A stretch of 39,200 nucleotides of DNA from a virus, in the IMG/VR virus record IMGVR_UViG_3300031537_000005, positions 1-39,200 of that record. One strand, 5' to 3'. Shown piece after piece: positions 14,475 through 23,607 of this stretch; position 1 is the first letter of the stretch; the number at the start of each line of letters is the position of its first letter. The translations under genes were made by a program, and so were the position numbers. The notes below the pieces were generated by a model, which worked only from the letters and a program-made list of their open reading frames with translations, searched no databases and was not told where the DNA came from.

Positions 14475-15938
14475 ATGTCCGGAATTCCTAGTAATGTAGT
14501 TGAACCAATTTTTGCTATTGATTTTGATTCGTCAAGATCTGGCGCTGGTAATTTTGAATTCCCAGTTCAACTTTTGTGTATTGGACAAAAGTTGTCAACT
14601 GGTGAACAAGATAGCGAAATTCCGCTTGTACTTCGCAATGAGTATGAGGTAGGCAAAGCTTTTGGTTATGGTTCACAAATTCATTTGATGGCCAAAAAGA
14701 TATTTCTTAATTCAACAACTATTCCAATCGTGTTTATTGCTTTGGATGATTTACCTTCTGGTAATACCGCCGCAACAAACGTGATAACTTTTTCAGGAGC
14801 CGCCGAAGAAAATGGGTATCTTGTGATTTATATTGGCGGGAGAAGATATTCAGTTGCTGTTTCTGTGGATGACACGGCAGCTAGTGTATGTACAGCGTTG
14901 TACAATTTGCTATATCTTGATCGTGCTAATCTTCCTTGTACATTGGCAGACAATACAACTGGTGTTTTGACGCTAACTGCAAAAAATAAAGGCTTGTCGG
15001 CAGGAGATCTTAATGTTCGTTTTAATTATAATATTGGTGAGGCAACGCCTACAGGGCTATCTCACGCTATTGTGTACACTCCTGGCGCTGGTGACCCAGA
15101 TATTGACGACGCTCTAGCTGTGTTAGATGATGATTGGTATCCAGTAATTGTGTCTGCGTATGACGACGCAACAAATATGGGTAAAGTTGAAACGGTAATG
15201 CGCACCCGAGCGCACATATTGACGCGAAAAGAAGGGGTTTGTTTTTACGCGAAACGAGACACTACAGCTAATATGGTTACTTTTGCGACTAACGCTAGCA
15301 GAAATAGTCAGTATTCTTCTTTGTTTCCTGCTTATAATAGATGCGAGTCAACTTTTGAATTATCCGCTGGTATTGCAGCGGCAGTTGCGCAATCTGTTGT
15401 ATCAGATTCAGCGCAGCCATTGAAATCAATTAAGTTGAATGGCTTTTTGACGCTCGAAAAATTAGACCGCGTTATATTTAGTGATCGAAATTATCTTGCT
15501 CAAAATGGAGTGTCTACTCTTACAGATTATAATGGTGTTCAGACTTCATCAATGATCACAATGTATCGTTTGAATGAATCAGGCGCGCCTGATAATTCGT
15601 ATAAACAATTGAATACAATGTTTACATTGCTAGATACTCGCTATCAACTAGAAGTACAGATTACTACAAAATATTCTCGCGCAAAACTAGGCACAACTGC
15701 TGAGGGAGTGGATCCTGGTCAACAGATAATGACTCCTGCTATAGGTAGAGCGGAAGCGATTATGTGGTTTCGGCGAATGGTTCGACAGGGTAAGTTTGAA
15801 AATTTGCTCGATAGGTTTATCGAGTTACTTGAAGTAACTCGAGATGAAACAAATGTAAACAGACTTAATTTTTCATTGCCGCCAAATTTGATGAATCAAT
15901 TTCTAGTTGGTTCGGGCACAATGTTTTTTGAGCAATAA
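14475..15938 (+). CDS. Contractile tail sheath protein, Mu gpL-like
   Basis: 487 residues, close to Mu gpL (about 495). Sheath subunits surround the tube and contract on infection. Recognised by the N-terminus (IPSNVVEPIFAIDFDSSRSGAGNFEFPVQLLCIGQK), the block of loading residues YEVGKAFGYGSQIHLMAKKIF, the central YTPGAGDPDIDDALAVLDDDWYPVIVSAY, and the C-terminus RLNFSLPPNLMNQFLVGSGTMFF, which is the strand-exchanging end typical of sheaths. GGAGG precedes the ATG. It shows that the virion has a contractile tail. Confidence 0.92.
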   Translation: MSGIPSNVVEPIFAIDFDSSRSGAGNFEFPVQLLCIGQKLSTGEQDSEIPLVLRNEYEVGKAFGYGSQIHLMAKKIFLNSTTIPIVFIALDDLPSGNTAATNVITFSGAAEENGYLVIYIGGRRYSVAVSVDDTAASVCTALYNLLYLDRANLPCTLADNTTGVLTLTAKNKGLSAGDLNVRFNYNIGEATPTGLSHAIVYTPGAGDPDIDDALAVLDDDWYPVIVSAYDDATNMGKVETVMRTRAHILTRKEGVCFYAKRDTTANMVTFATNASRNSQYSSLFPAYNRCESTFELSAGIAAAVAQSVVSDSAQPLKSIKLNGFLTLEKLDRVIFSDRNYLAQNGVSTLTDYNGVQTSSMITMYRLNESGAPDNSYKQLNTMFTLLDTRYQLEVQITTKYSRAKLGTTAEGVDPGQQIMTPAIGRAEAIMWFRRMVRQGKFENLLDRFIELLEVTRDETNVNRLNFSLPPNLMNQFLVGSGTMFFEQ

Positions 15939-15949
15939 GAGGTACTAAA

Positions 15950-16324
15950 ATGGGATCAACAGATTTAATTGCAGGACGAATGGAAATAACAGCAAATGGC
16001 AGTAGGCTGCAGGTTGCGGGCGCTTTTAAGATTCGCACAGGAACACCAAAGCGCGAGGAACTTGTGGGACCTGACGGATTGCATGGTGTTAAAGAGATGC
16101 CTACTGCGCCAGGCGCCAGTGGCACGATTAGAAATAATCGAAATCTCAATGTGACTGAGACCGTTGGAAATATGCAAAATGCGACAATTGTCATCTCGCT
16201 TTGTATTGGTAAACAGTATCTTTTAGAGGATTGTGTATACAAAGGAGATCTTGAAATTGACACTGAAAATGCCGAAATTCCATTTGATTGTGTGGCAAGT
16301 AGCTGTACGGAAATAAAGGTGTGA
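15950..16324 (+). CDS. Tail tube protein, Mu gpM-like
   Basis: 124 residues, close to Mu gpM. Forms the inner tube through which DNA passes. The sequence opens with DLIAGRMEITANGSRLQVAGAFKIRTGTPKREELVGPDGLHGVKEMP, a very typical Mu-type tube N-terminus, and ends with beta strands (DLEIDTENAEIPFDCVASSCTEI). GAGG precedes the ATG, and it follows the sheath gene immediately, as in Mu. Confidence 0.92.
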   Translation: MGSTDLIAGRMEITANGSRLQVAGAFKIRTGTPKREELVGPDGLHGVKEMPTAPGASGTIRNNRNLNVTETVGNMQNATIVISLCIGKQYLLEDCVYKGDLEIDTENAEIPFDCVASSCTEIKV

Positions 16325-16325
16325 C

Positions 16326-16667
16326 ATGAATGATTTTTCAGAAGAAATTATCAATACTAACTTTGATGAGAAAAAAGAAAACTCATTAAATGACAATGGT
16401 TTGCCTATTACTTTTGACTTGAGCAGACCAATTTCATTTGGAAAAAAAGTTTTTGAGAAGCTTATTTTTACAAATGAAATCACTTTCGGTATGCGTCAAC
16501 ATTTGCCGATTGATCCTAATGATTACAAACAAGGTCATTTTGATCCTATAATTGCAGGCATGTGTGGTGTATCTATTGAGGTTATTCATAAGTTGACACC
16601 TCCTGACGCGCTCAAATGTTACTTAATCGCGTATGATTTTTTAGTGAATGGCCGCAAAACACTTTAG
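16326..16667 (+). CDS. Tail assembly chaperone, short form (Mu gp41-like)
   Basis: 113 residues. Tail assembly chaperones bind the tape measure protein during tail formation and are made in a short and a frameshifted long form. The sequence contains FDLSRPISFGKKVFEKLIFTNEITFGMRQHLP, then GHFDPIIAGMCGVSIEVIHKLTPPDALKCYLIAYDFL, the layout of Mu gp41-like proteins. AAGG precedes the ATG. It lies between the tube and tape measure genes, the invariant place for this chaperone. Near its end is the slippery heptamer used for the long form. Confidence 0.8.
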   Translation: MNDFSEEIINTNFDEKKENSLNDNGLPITFDLSRPISFGKKVFEKLIFTNEITFGMRQHLPIDPNDYKQGHFDPIIAGMCGVSIEVIHKLTPPDALKCYLIAYDFLVNGRKTL

Positions 16668-16795
16668 AGCTTTTGGCTATTATTGCAAGGGTTTTGCGCT
16701 GGTCACCAACTGAGCTTAAGAAAATGACTTTGTCTGAAATACTCAGATGGGTTGATTTGTCTATTGATGTCTATAAACGTGAGCATGGGAGATAA
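16326..16795 (+). CDS. Tail assembly chaperone, -1 frameshift product
   Basis: A -1 shift on the T_TTT_TTA heptamer at 16637-16643 fuses about 106 residues of the short form to 50 more read from 16643 to the TAA at 16793-16795, about 156 residues in total. The added part (SEWPQNTLELLAIIARVLRW, SPTELKKMTLSEILRWVDL) is the kind of short C-terminal extension seen in phages with this arrangement. That frame has no ATG start until well inside, so independent expression is unlikely. Frameshifting here is established for many tailed phages; the site and length are read from the sequence. Confidence 0.75.
16637..16643 (+). promoter_or_regulatory. Slippery heptamer TTTTTTA (programmed -1 frameshift site)
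   Basis: In the zero frame the codons are GAT TTT TTA, giving X_XXY_YYZ = T_TTT_TTA, the same heptamer used by HIV-1. It lies 24 bases before the zero-frame stop TAG (16665-16667). I see no strong downstream hairpin, so the shift would depend on the heptamer itself or on weak structure. Confidence 0.75.
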
Positions 16796-18738
16796 TGCCT
16801 ACAACTGCGCCAATTAAAGTACCAATTTTATCACAAGATAAATGGACAAAAGACTTTAATAGATTGCATCAAAGTTTTGCTGCAATGGGCGTAACTGTAA
16901 CAAAAGCCGGCTCAGTTCTCACTAGATCTATAACACTTCCCGTTGCTGTTGCTGGTTTTGCAAGCTTAAAAATGGCAAAAGATTTTAACGCTGCGATGGC
17001 CAATGTTGGAACACTTATTCCTGGTCAAACACAACGTTTACAAGATCTAAAGTCTGAATTACTGGATTTATCAAAAGTAACAGCAACAAATGAACGCGAA
17101 CTTGCTGAGGGAGGTTTATATCAAACTATATCAGCTTTTGAAGACTCTACAGAAACAATGGGTAGGCTTGCTGTTGTAGCAAAAGCCGCACGTGCTGGTG
17201 TGTCCACAACTGCTGAGTCACTAAATCTTTTGTCCGCAGTTACAAAAGGGTACGGTGATACTAGTGAAAAAGCTGTGCAAAAAGCAGCTGATTTGTCTTT
17301 TGAAACTGTTCGATTAGGCCAAACAACATTCCCAGAATTGGCCGCGACAATGGGATCGGTCATTCCACTTGCCGATAAATTAGGCTTATCACAAGAAAAA
17401 TTATTTGGTCAATTTGCTACATTAACAGGCGTGACTGGTAATACTGCCGAAGTAGCTACACAAATAAAATCATTATTGGGCGCTTTTATCAAGCCTACTT
17501 CTGATATGGAGAAACTTGCCAAGAAATATGGCTCGGCTGTTGCTATGGTTCAAAAACTTGGCTTTGAGAAAACATTAGCTGAGTTACAAAAAGCTACTGG
17601 CGGGCAAGCTGAAAAATTTGGCGAATTGATTCATAGGAAAGAAGCTTTGATTGCCTTGTTTGCTTTAACCGGTAAACAATCCGATACATTAAAACAAAAA
17701 ACTGAAGCGATGACTCGCGCTAGTGGCGCATTGGATAGAGCTTTCAAAGCTCAGACGGAAGGTATTAATAAAACCGGATTTGCTTTTGATCAAAGTGTAC
17801 AGCAAGTTCGAGTAATGTTTATCGAAATCGGCGACAAATTAATGCCTGTATTGGCAAAATTATTGCCTCATGTTAGTAATTTGATTGATAAATTTAATAA
17901 TCTATCTGATGAACAATTAGAGACACGATTAAAGATTATTGGCTTGATTGCTACTGTTGGTCCACTTGTATTGATTCTTGGTAAAACAATGAGCGCTATT
18001 AGTGGCATAATTACTGTATTCGGCAAATTAAAAGATTTACAAAGAGCTTATTTATTAATTACAAATAAAGCTGTGTTAGCACAAAAAGCACAAGCTGTTT
18101 CAATGGCTGAAACCAGCGTTCAAGCTGAAATCGCAAGTGCTAAATTATCAGTAGTAAATAAAGAGATGAGCGCCGCTAAATGGGGCGCTGGTGTTTTTGG
18201 TTCTGTATTAGTTGGCGGTTTACTTGGCTGGGAAATTGGGACATTAATTCATGATAATTTTATAGAGCCAATTGCAAAGTCAAGAGATGAATTAGCAAAA
18301 TTGAAATTAGAAATAGCTGACTCTATGCAGAAACTTGATACCAAAAAGGATAAAGTAGAATCTGTATTAGCTAATGATTTAAAAATTTATAAAGAAGAAC
18401 TTGCTAGATTACAGAGTACAACAACAGAGCTAGAAAAAAATACGCCTTTTTTCAAACAACAAATTGAAAAATTAGAATCTTATATTAAAAAAACTGAGGC
18501 ATTATATAAACCAAAATATTTGAAACGTATTGATAAAGAAATAGAGACTAGCTACGGGCAGTCCACATATATGCCTGACATAATAGATAAATTGTGGAGT
18601 GAGGATAGATCTATTGATTCAAATGTTACTGTAGTTCTTGAAGGTTTGCCTGGCGTACGCGCAAAAGTAAAGAGCGGCAAAAACGTAAAATCTGTAGATA
18701 TTGAACATAAGGGTAGTGTTATGGAAGGCGCTCTGTAA
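16795..18738 (+). CDS. Tail tape measure protein
   Basis: 647 residues, setting tail length; at roughly 0.15 nm per residue the tail would be near 100 nm. The first 380 residues match TP901-type tape measure cores (KMAKDFNAAMANVGTLIPGQTQRLQ, LLDLSKVTATNERELAEGGLYQTISAF, AKAARAGVSTTAESLNLLSAVTKGYG). Two hydrophobic segments, 380-412 and 464-486, could enter the host membrane during ejection. Residues 490-600 form a coiled coil. The start overlaps the frameshift product's stop (TAATG) and the stop overlaps the next gene, as expected in a tail operon. Confidence 0.9.
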   Translation: MPTTAPIKVPILSQDKWTKDFNRLHQSFAAMGVTVTKAGSVLTRSITLPVAVAGFASLKMAKDFNAAMANVGTLIPGQTQRLQDLKSELLDLSKVTATNERELAEGGLYQTISAFEDSTETMGRLAVVAKAARAGVSTTAESLNLLSAVTKGYGDTSEKAVQKAADLSFETVRLGQTTFPELAATMGSVIPLADKLGLSQEKLFGQFATLTGVTGNTAEVATQIKSLLGAFIKPTSDMEKLAKKYGSAVAMVQKLGFEKTLAELQKATGGQAEKFGELIHRKEALIALFALTGKQSDTLKQKTEAMTRASGALDRAFKAQTEGINKTGFAFDQSVQQVRVMFIEIGDKLMPVLAKLLPHVSNLIDKFNNLSDEQLETRLKIIGLIATVGPLVLILGKTMSAISGIITVFGKLKDLQRAYLLITNKAVLAQKAQAVSMAETSVQAEIASAKLSVVNKEMSAAKWGAGVFGSVLVGGLLGWEIGTLIHDNFIEPIAKSRDELAKLKLEIADSMQKLDTKKDKVESVLANDLKIYKEELARLQSTTTELEKNTPFFKQQIEKLESYIKKTEALYKPKYLKRIDKEIETSYGQSTYMPDIIDKLWSEDRSIDSNVTVVLEGLPGVRAKVKSGKNVKSVDIEHKGSVMEGAL

Positions 18739-19910
18739 TGCAGTATTTGAAGGCTAGTTATAAAGGAGTACCTTTTTATATACCTGACGAGACCAAGACC
18801 AGTGGTACTAGAGTTAATATACATGTGTATCCTGGTATCGATAGATCTGATAAAGAGAAAATGGGCCTAGTTGATTACACATTTGTTATCAATAATGCAT
18901 ATATTTTGGGTGACAATATTGAAGATCAACGCGATAAATTTGAGCGTATATTAGAAGATGGCCAAAGCGGATTTTTGATTAGCCCTTGGAGAGGACCAAT
19001 TTATTGTAGTGTAGACAGATATACGGCTCATACTGCAATAAAAGATTTTGGTGTAATTTATTACACAATAACTTTTAATGGAGAAGAGACAGATCAACTT
19101 GCGCCAAGTGTAAAAGATACTCGAAAAGAGCTGAGAGAAGCGAGGGCGCTATTTACAGAACAAGCAAAGAACGCTTTTGTTCAAAATTATTCTTTGTTTG
19201 ATAAAGCCAAAGCACAGTTTGACGCGGTAGACTCTGTTATTGAAGAGTGTCTTGACGCTGTTGCACGTATTCGTCAAGCGGCGGTTTCAACTGCGTTAGT
19301 GCGACGAGTGCTTGAAAATGCAAGAGGAAAAATTGTTGAGTTGAGCTTGACTCCCAGTGTACTTGTAAATGCTTTTGATGATCTTGTATCTTTAGGAACA
19401 GAAATTGCAACCGGAGAGTTTTTTGTTATTGATGATGGCAGAAATCAATTGTATGAGCAACGTTCTTTAATGACTGAAATGGCACAATTAAAAGAACAAA
19501 ATAGCAATAATGATTCTGCTGTTCAGATAGCACAACTTATTTATTATTTGTCGCTTGCTTCTTTTAGTGTTTTGATTGGCGAAACAGATTTTGAGACTTC
19601 AAATGAAGCTGATGAGAACGCACAATTTGTATTTAATGAGATTAATTCTTTTTCTGTAGCGCTTAGTTCTGACACTTTGTTTTCTGCTACACGAAATTTG
19701 AGACAAGCTTTATACTTTGATCTAAATCAACGCTTTTTATCACTACCAACTAATAAAACTATTAGCTTGCTACAACAACAAACTAGTCTAGAGTTATGTT
19801 ATAGTATCAATGGTGACCTTGACTATGAAGAAGTGATCTTAGCTGCAAATAATATTGAGCACCCTTTGTTTATTCCAGCTGCTATAGAGTTGAGCGTCAA
19901 AACAAAATGA
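18738..19910 (+). CDS. DNA circularization/baseplate protein, Mu gp43 (gpN)-like
   Basis: 390 residues. The N-terminal 120 residues (ASYKGVPFYIPDETKTSGTRVNIHVYPGIDRSDKEKMG, then FVINNAYILGD and GFLISPWRGPIYCSVDRYTAH) match the N-terminal domain of Mu N, called a DNA circularization protein but in fact a tail/baseplate component. The rest is helical (LREARALFTEQAKNAFVQNYSLFDKAKAQF). It overlaps the tape measure stop by a single base and the next gene by 4 bases. Identity good, exact structural role taken from Mu. Confidence 0.85.
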   Translation: MQYLKASYKGVPFYIPDETKTSGTRVNIHVYPGIDRSDKEKMGLVDYTFVINNAYILGDNIEDQRDKFERILEDGQSGFLISPWRGPIYCSVDRYTAHTAIKDFGVIYYTITFNGEETDQLAPSVKDTRKELREARALFTEQAKNAFVQNYSLFDKAKAQFDAVDSVIEECLDAVARIRQAAVSTALVRRVLENARGKIVELSLTPSVLVNAFDDLVSLGTEIATGEFFVIDDGRNQLYEQRSLMTEMAQLKEQNSNNDSAVQIAQLIYYLSLASFSVLIGETDFETSNEADENAQFVFNEINSFSVALSSDTLFSATRNLRQALYFDLNQRFLSLPTNKTISLLQQQTSLELCYSINGDLDYEEVILAANNIEHPLFIPAAIELSVKTK

Positions 19911-20935
19911 AAGCTATCTTCGAATTATTAATAGATAATACTAAAATATTCCGAAAAGAATTTATTTCTTTTTATAGTTCACTTGATTCAATTGTTCATG
20001 AATTATCTGTTGATATATACGACAAAGATTCTGTGTGTCAACTAGGATCTACTTGTGAAGCACGCATTGATTATAAAGGTAGTAAAGTACAATTTTTTTC
20101 TGGTTATATCACGACACTTAAAAGAAGCTATTCTGACAGTGGTACATTGACAAGTATAACTTGTGAATCAAAATGTGTTGATCTTGTAGAGAGCAGTGCG
20201 TTACTTAAACGATCTTTTGTTAGAAAAACATTTGTCGATTTATTGAAAGCAATACTAGATCCTTTTGGAATTCAACTTGAAAGTAGTATAAGCAATAATC
20301 CTGTTATTGAGAAATTTAATTTTCAAACAAATGAAACTGCATTTGAAGCTATAGAACGTCTGTGTCGTTTTTATGCTGTTCTACCTAAGCAATTACCAAA
20401 TGGTAGTATAGCAATAGAAAATTCAAGTGAGTCTAGTGTCTCAGTATATAATTTCTATATTGGTCAAAAGGGTGTCTTATCCATAGAAACTACTGAAACA
20501 AGTAGTGATATAAATTCAGAATATATTGGACTATCTCAATATTCCGGTCAGGGTAAAGCTTGGACAGATTCTGTTGTGTCAACTGAAGCAAAAGCCTATG
20601 ATGTTTCTTTAAATAGATACAGACCGAGACTCTTTATAGCTGAGGGAAGGCTCACTAGAAAAACACTTAGAGAGCGGGTGTACTGGGAAGCACAAGTAAG
20701 AAGTGGTCGCGGTAAATCTTTGCAAATTGTTACAACAATTATATTTAATAATATTTCTTTTTGGAAATTGGGTGATTTAGTTACTTTTACAGACCAACAA
20801 AATCGAAGTAGTCTATGGGTATTATCCGAGTTAGATTTATCTCAAGGAGATCAAGGAACACAAACTAGATTGACGCTTGTTCCTCCCGGAACTTATTCAG
20901 CAAATCCAAGTGAGCAAGTGAGTTTAACTAAATGA
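19907..20935 (+). CDS. Baseplate hub protein, Mu gp44 (gpP)-like
   Basis: 342 residues. Mu gp44-like proteins are trimeric hub components between tube and spike, structurally related to T4 gp27. Seen: an N-terminal strand pair, GSTCEARIDYKGSKVQFFSGYI, the SYSDSGTLTSITCESKCVDLVESSAL stretch typical of this family, NETAFEAIERLCRFYAVLP (a hub helix), and a C-terminal domain ending FWKLGDLVTFTDQQNRSSLWVLSELDLSQGDQGTQTRLTLVPP. 4-base ATGA overlaps on both sides place it firmly in the baseplate operon. Equivalent to lambda-like gpD proteins of P2-type phages. Confidence 0.88.
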   Translation: MKAIFELLIDNTKIFRKEFISFYSSLDSIVHELSVDIYDKDSVCQLGSTCEARIDYKGSKVQFFSGYITTLKRSYSDSGTLTSITCESKCVDLVESSALLKRSFVRKTFVDLLKAILDPFGIQLESSISNNPVIEKFNFQTNETAFEAIERLCRFYAVLPKQLPNGSIAIENSSESSVSVYNFYIGQKGVLSIETTETSSDINSEYIGLSQYSGQGKAWTDSVVSTEAKAYDVSLNRYRPRLFIAEGRLTRKTLRERVYWEAQVRSGRGKSLQIVTTIIFNNISFWKLGDLVTFTDQQNRSSLWVLSELDLSQGDQGTQTRLTLVPPGTYSANPSEQVSLTK

Positions 20936-21489
20936 GTATGCTTAATAAAATAACACGTAGAATGCAGAATATTGTTACAAAAGTTCTTATAAAAGCTGTA
21001 TATGATTCTAATCAAATACAGCTTGTTAAATTATCTGGAATATATAATGAGGTAACTGATAAAGTTGAGCGCATACAAAATTATGGTTTAACAAGTAATC
21101 CTCCTCAGAATAGTGAAGGAATATCTCTTTGTTTGTCTGGAGATAAAGATCATCAAATAGTTATTGCTTGCGATAGTGGAGCGTACAGAGTACAAGTTGA
21201 GAATGGCGAGGTAGCAATTTATTCTCAGTATGGTCAAAAAATATTACTAGCTAAAAACGGAAATATTGAGACCACACAAAATATTTTTTCTGTTGGCACT
21301 GGCACATCTGCTGTGACTATTGCTAATAAGAATGACTTATTATGGCAGAAATTATATACTGTGTTTTCAACTTGGGTGCCGCCAATTTCGCCCACAATTG
21401 ATAACGGTGCTTCTTTAAAGACTGCTTTTCAAGCTGCTTTTGGAAGTGGTCCAGGCTCAACGGGTAGTAGTAATTTAAAGGCTGATTAA
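20932..21489 (+). CDS. Baseplate spike protein, Mu gp45-like
   Basis: 185 residues. It would form the trimeric membrane-piercing spike. The sequence shows an N-terminal helix, an OB-fold-type middle (EGISLCLSGDKDHQIVIACDSGAYRVQVENGEVAIYSQYGQKILLAKNGNIETT), the latter part being the strand repeats of the family, and a Gly/Ser-rich tail (FGSGPGSTGSSN). No HxH iron-binding tip motif is visible at the C-terminus. It overlaps the hub gene by 4 bases and the next gene by one base. The order hub, spike, gp46, gp47, gp48 is the same as in Mu. Confidence 0.85.
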   Translation: MSMLNKITRRMQNIVTKVLIKAVYDSNQIQLVKLSGIYNEVTDKVERIQNYGLTSNPPQNSEGISLCLSGDKDHQIVIACDSGAYRVQVENGEVAIYSQYGQKILLAKNGNIETTQNIFSVGTGTSAVTIANKNDLLWQKLYTVFSTWVPPISPTIDNGASLKTAFQAAFGSGPGSTGSSNLKAD

Positions 21490-21869
21490 TGGCAATATTT
21501 GATGTAAAACTTTTTTACTTTACTGCTGACGGAACATTACCTGGAACAGGACGTTTACGAGTTGATAATAGTGATCTAATTGCAGATAATACAATAGCTA
21601 CAGCTGTTGTAAATTCATTGCTTATTGATAAACGTTATAATAATGAGCAAGGTTTTTGGGGCGATGTTTTATTGGGTCGCAGTATAGGATCCCTATTGTG
21701 GACACTTGAGCGATCAACGATAAACGAAACAACATTAGCGCTAATTAAACAGTATAGTAAGGAAGCCTTGCAATGGTTACTTGATAAAAAAATAGTTTCC
21801 TCTATCGATATTTCTGTGTATCGACAATCAACTAATCGAATAAATTTGGAGATACACTACACGGAATAA
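21489..21869 (+). CDS. Baseplate wedge protein, Mu gp46-like
   Basis: 126 residues. Related to T4 gp25; it links sheath to baseplate. Diagnostic parts are NEQGFWGDVLLGRSIGSLLWTLERSTINETTLALIKQYSKEALQWLLDKKIVSSIDISV, in which the G-D and G-S-xLW and the DKK turn are typical of gp46. The start overlaps the spike gene's stop by one base. GAGTTG is not a clear Shine-Dalgarno, so coupling is likely. Confidence 0.85.
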   Translation: MAIFDVKLFYFTADGTLPGTGRLRVDNSDLIADNTIATAVVNSLLIDKRYNNEQGFWGDVLLGRSIGSLLWTLERSTINETTLALIKQYSKEALQWLLDKKIVSSIDISVYRQSTNRINLEIHYTE

Positions 21870-21871
21870 AA

Positions 21872-22933
21872 ATGTCAAGAAAAACACTTTTACAAATTTA
21901 TAATGATATAATTGCGGATATGAAGTCACGCATTACGAAAAAAAATGTCCCAGACATTTCAACACTTGGCCTTTTAGCAATTGTGTTTTCTGGCGCAGTG
22001 CATGGAATGAATGGCTATTTAGATTATTTATGGCGACAATATTTACCAGATCTATGTGATGAAAAAGGCTTAAAGCGTTGGGGAACAATTTTCAATTTAC
22101 CGCGCAAAGGAGCAACTTACACAAGTGGATTTGTTGCTTTTACTGGAACAACTGATTACACTGTTACTTCTGGCACATTGATTGTTAGTCCAGCTGGTAA
22201 AGAATACAAAACAGAAAGCGATTTTGTAATTGGGACAGACATCAGTGTATCTGTTATAGCATTAGATACAGGTAAAGATTATAACACTATTGAGGCAACA
22301 TTTTCACTATCTGAAATCAATGTTGATATTGACTCTGATGTTTCTGTAATTTCTGGTTTTGATAATGGTGAAGATATTGAAGGTATTGAAGCTTGGCGCG
22401 CGCGTATACTTGATCGTTTTCGTAATCCACCGCACTCTGGAAATCAAGCGGATTACGAGCGCTGGGGAAAAGCGGTTACCGGTATTGGATATTGTTGGTG
22501 TATACCAGGAAAATTTTGGCTTGGAGCCGGAACAGTTGCTTGTGTTTTTGCTTCGAGTACATTGACTCCAGTCAGTACAGATGTATATAATGCAGCAAAA
22601 GCATATATAGAAACTGTTAGACCAGTGCCAGCTAACGTAAGCTATGTAAATTGTGCACCAATAGATGTCGATATTGAAATGGCTTTGGATCCAAATACAT
22701 CAGCACAACAGGCCTTGATTGAAAGTGCGCTTGAGGATTTGTTTATTTTGAGTGCTAGATCTGGTGGTACGTTATATTTATGGGAAATTCAACGCGCAAT
22801 ATCGAGTACGTTCCCAACTGATTATGAAATAATTGATATTGTAAAAGATAGTGTGTCTATTGGTGTAGATAATGTTACCAGTGCTCCACCGCAATTGTTG
22901 AAATTAGGAGATTTGACATACAATGACTTTTAG
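21872..22933 (+). CDS. Baseplate J-like protein, Mu gp47-like
   Basis: 353 residues, close to Mu gp47. The J-like protein forms the baseplate wedge with gp46 and gp48. Seen: MNGYLDYLWRQYLPDLCDEKGLKRWGTIFNLPRKGATYTSGFVAFTG (start of the J fold), a beta domain with SPAGKEYKTESDF, then EGIEAWRARILDRFRNPPHSGNQADYERWGKAVTGIGYCWCIPG, which is strongly conserved in the J family, and a C-terminal LYLWEIQRAISS. The stop overlaps the next ATG by 11 bases. Wholly consistent with a contractile-tail baseplate. Confidence 0.9.
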   Translation: MSRKTLLQIYNDIIADMKSRITKKNVPDISTLGLLAIVFSGAVHGMNGYLDYLWRQYLPDLCDEKGLKRWGTIFNLPRKGATYTSGFVAFTGTTDYTVTSGTLIVSPAGKEYKTESDFVIGTDISVSVIALDTGKDYNTIEATFSLSEINVDIDSDVSVISGFDNGEDIEGIEAWRARILDRFRNPPHSGNQADYERWGKAVTGIGYCWCIPGKFWLGAGTVACVFASSTLTPVSTDVYNAAKAYIETVRPVPANVSYVNCAPIDVDIEMALDPNTSAQQALIESALEDLFILSARSGGTLYLWEIQRAISSTFPTDYEIIDIVKDSVSIGVDNVTSAPPQLLKLGDLTYNDF

Positions 22934-23606
22934 TCTTACTCGAACAACTTATGACTATACTGAGGCATTGTGTAGACTATTGCCAAAAGGTATACTATAT
23001 CGATTAGAAAAATTGTTCTTATCATATATTGTTCAAGACTCCATAACTTCTGACACAATATATAATGATTCAATTGATTCTGATACTGTTTACTACGACT
23101 CGATTTCAAGTGGTGATTCAAACGGAGATTTATTTAAACGATTGCTGTCTTGTTTTGCGTCAAAGCTGGTTGAAATTGAAGGTACGGCACTTAGTTATCT
23201 TAATGATACCGATCCAATAAATTGCAGTGGAGAGCACCTACTCGATTTTTTACGCGTCTTAGGAATACCTGACGAATGCATGTCTCAATTGACTTTGACT
23301 GAAAGTGACTTGCAAAAAATTGCACATGTAAAATTTTTATTTGGCGCACAAACAACTAATAAGCAATTTTATTTAGATGTTGCTGAGAGTCTTGAATACG
23401 ATATAACAGTTGAGGAAAATATTGTTGACTTAAATGCTCGAATCATGGGTATTGCTAGAATGAATGTTGAGCGTATGGGTGGTAGATCTGGAAATTCACG
23501 CTTTCAAATAACAATTAATAGTGGTATATTAGACAATGAAATATTAAAATGTATTTTAGAAAAAGCTACACAGGCTCACGCTGTTATTTACTGGATTGAG
23601 GTTTAA
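22923..23606 (+). CDS. Baseplate/tail protein, Mu gp48-like (DUF2313 type)
   Basis: 227 residues. Completes the Mu-type baseplate set and connects to the fibres. Seen: YTEALCRLLPKGILYRLE (the LLPxG motif of the family), FASKLVEIEGTALSYLND, and a C-terminal RMGGRSGNSRFQITIN. Between residues 38 and 68 is a Ser/Asp repeat insertion (QDSITSDTIYNDSIDSD and so on), which may vary between strains. The gene overlaps the J-like stop by 11 bases; the start is an ATG after AGGAG with long spacing. Confidence 0.8.
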   Translation: MTFSLTRTTYDYTEALCRLLPKGILYRLEKLFLSYIVQDSITSDTIYNDSIDSDTVYYDSISSGDSNGDLFKRLLSCFASKLVEIEGTALSYLNDTDPINCSGEHLLDFLRVLGIPDECMSQLTLTESDLQKIAHVKFLFGAQTTNKQFYLDVAESLEYDITVEENIVDLNARIMGIARMNVERMGGRSGNSRFQITINSGILDNEILKCILEKATQAHAVIYWIEV

Positions 23607-23607
23607 A

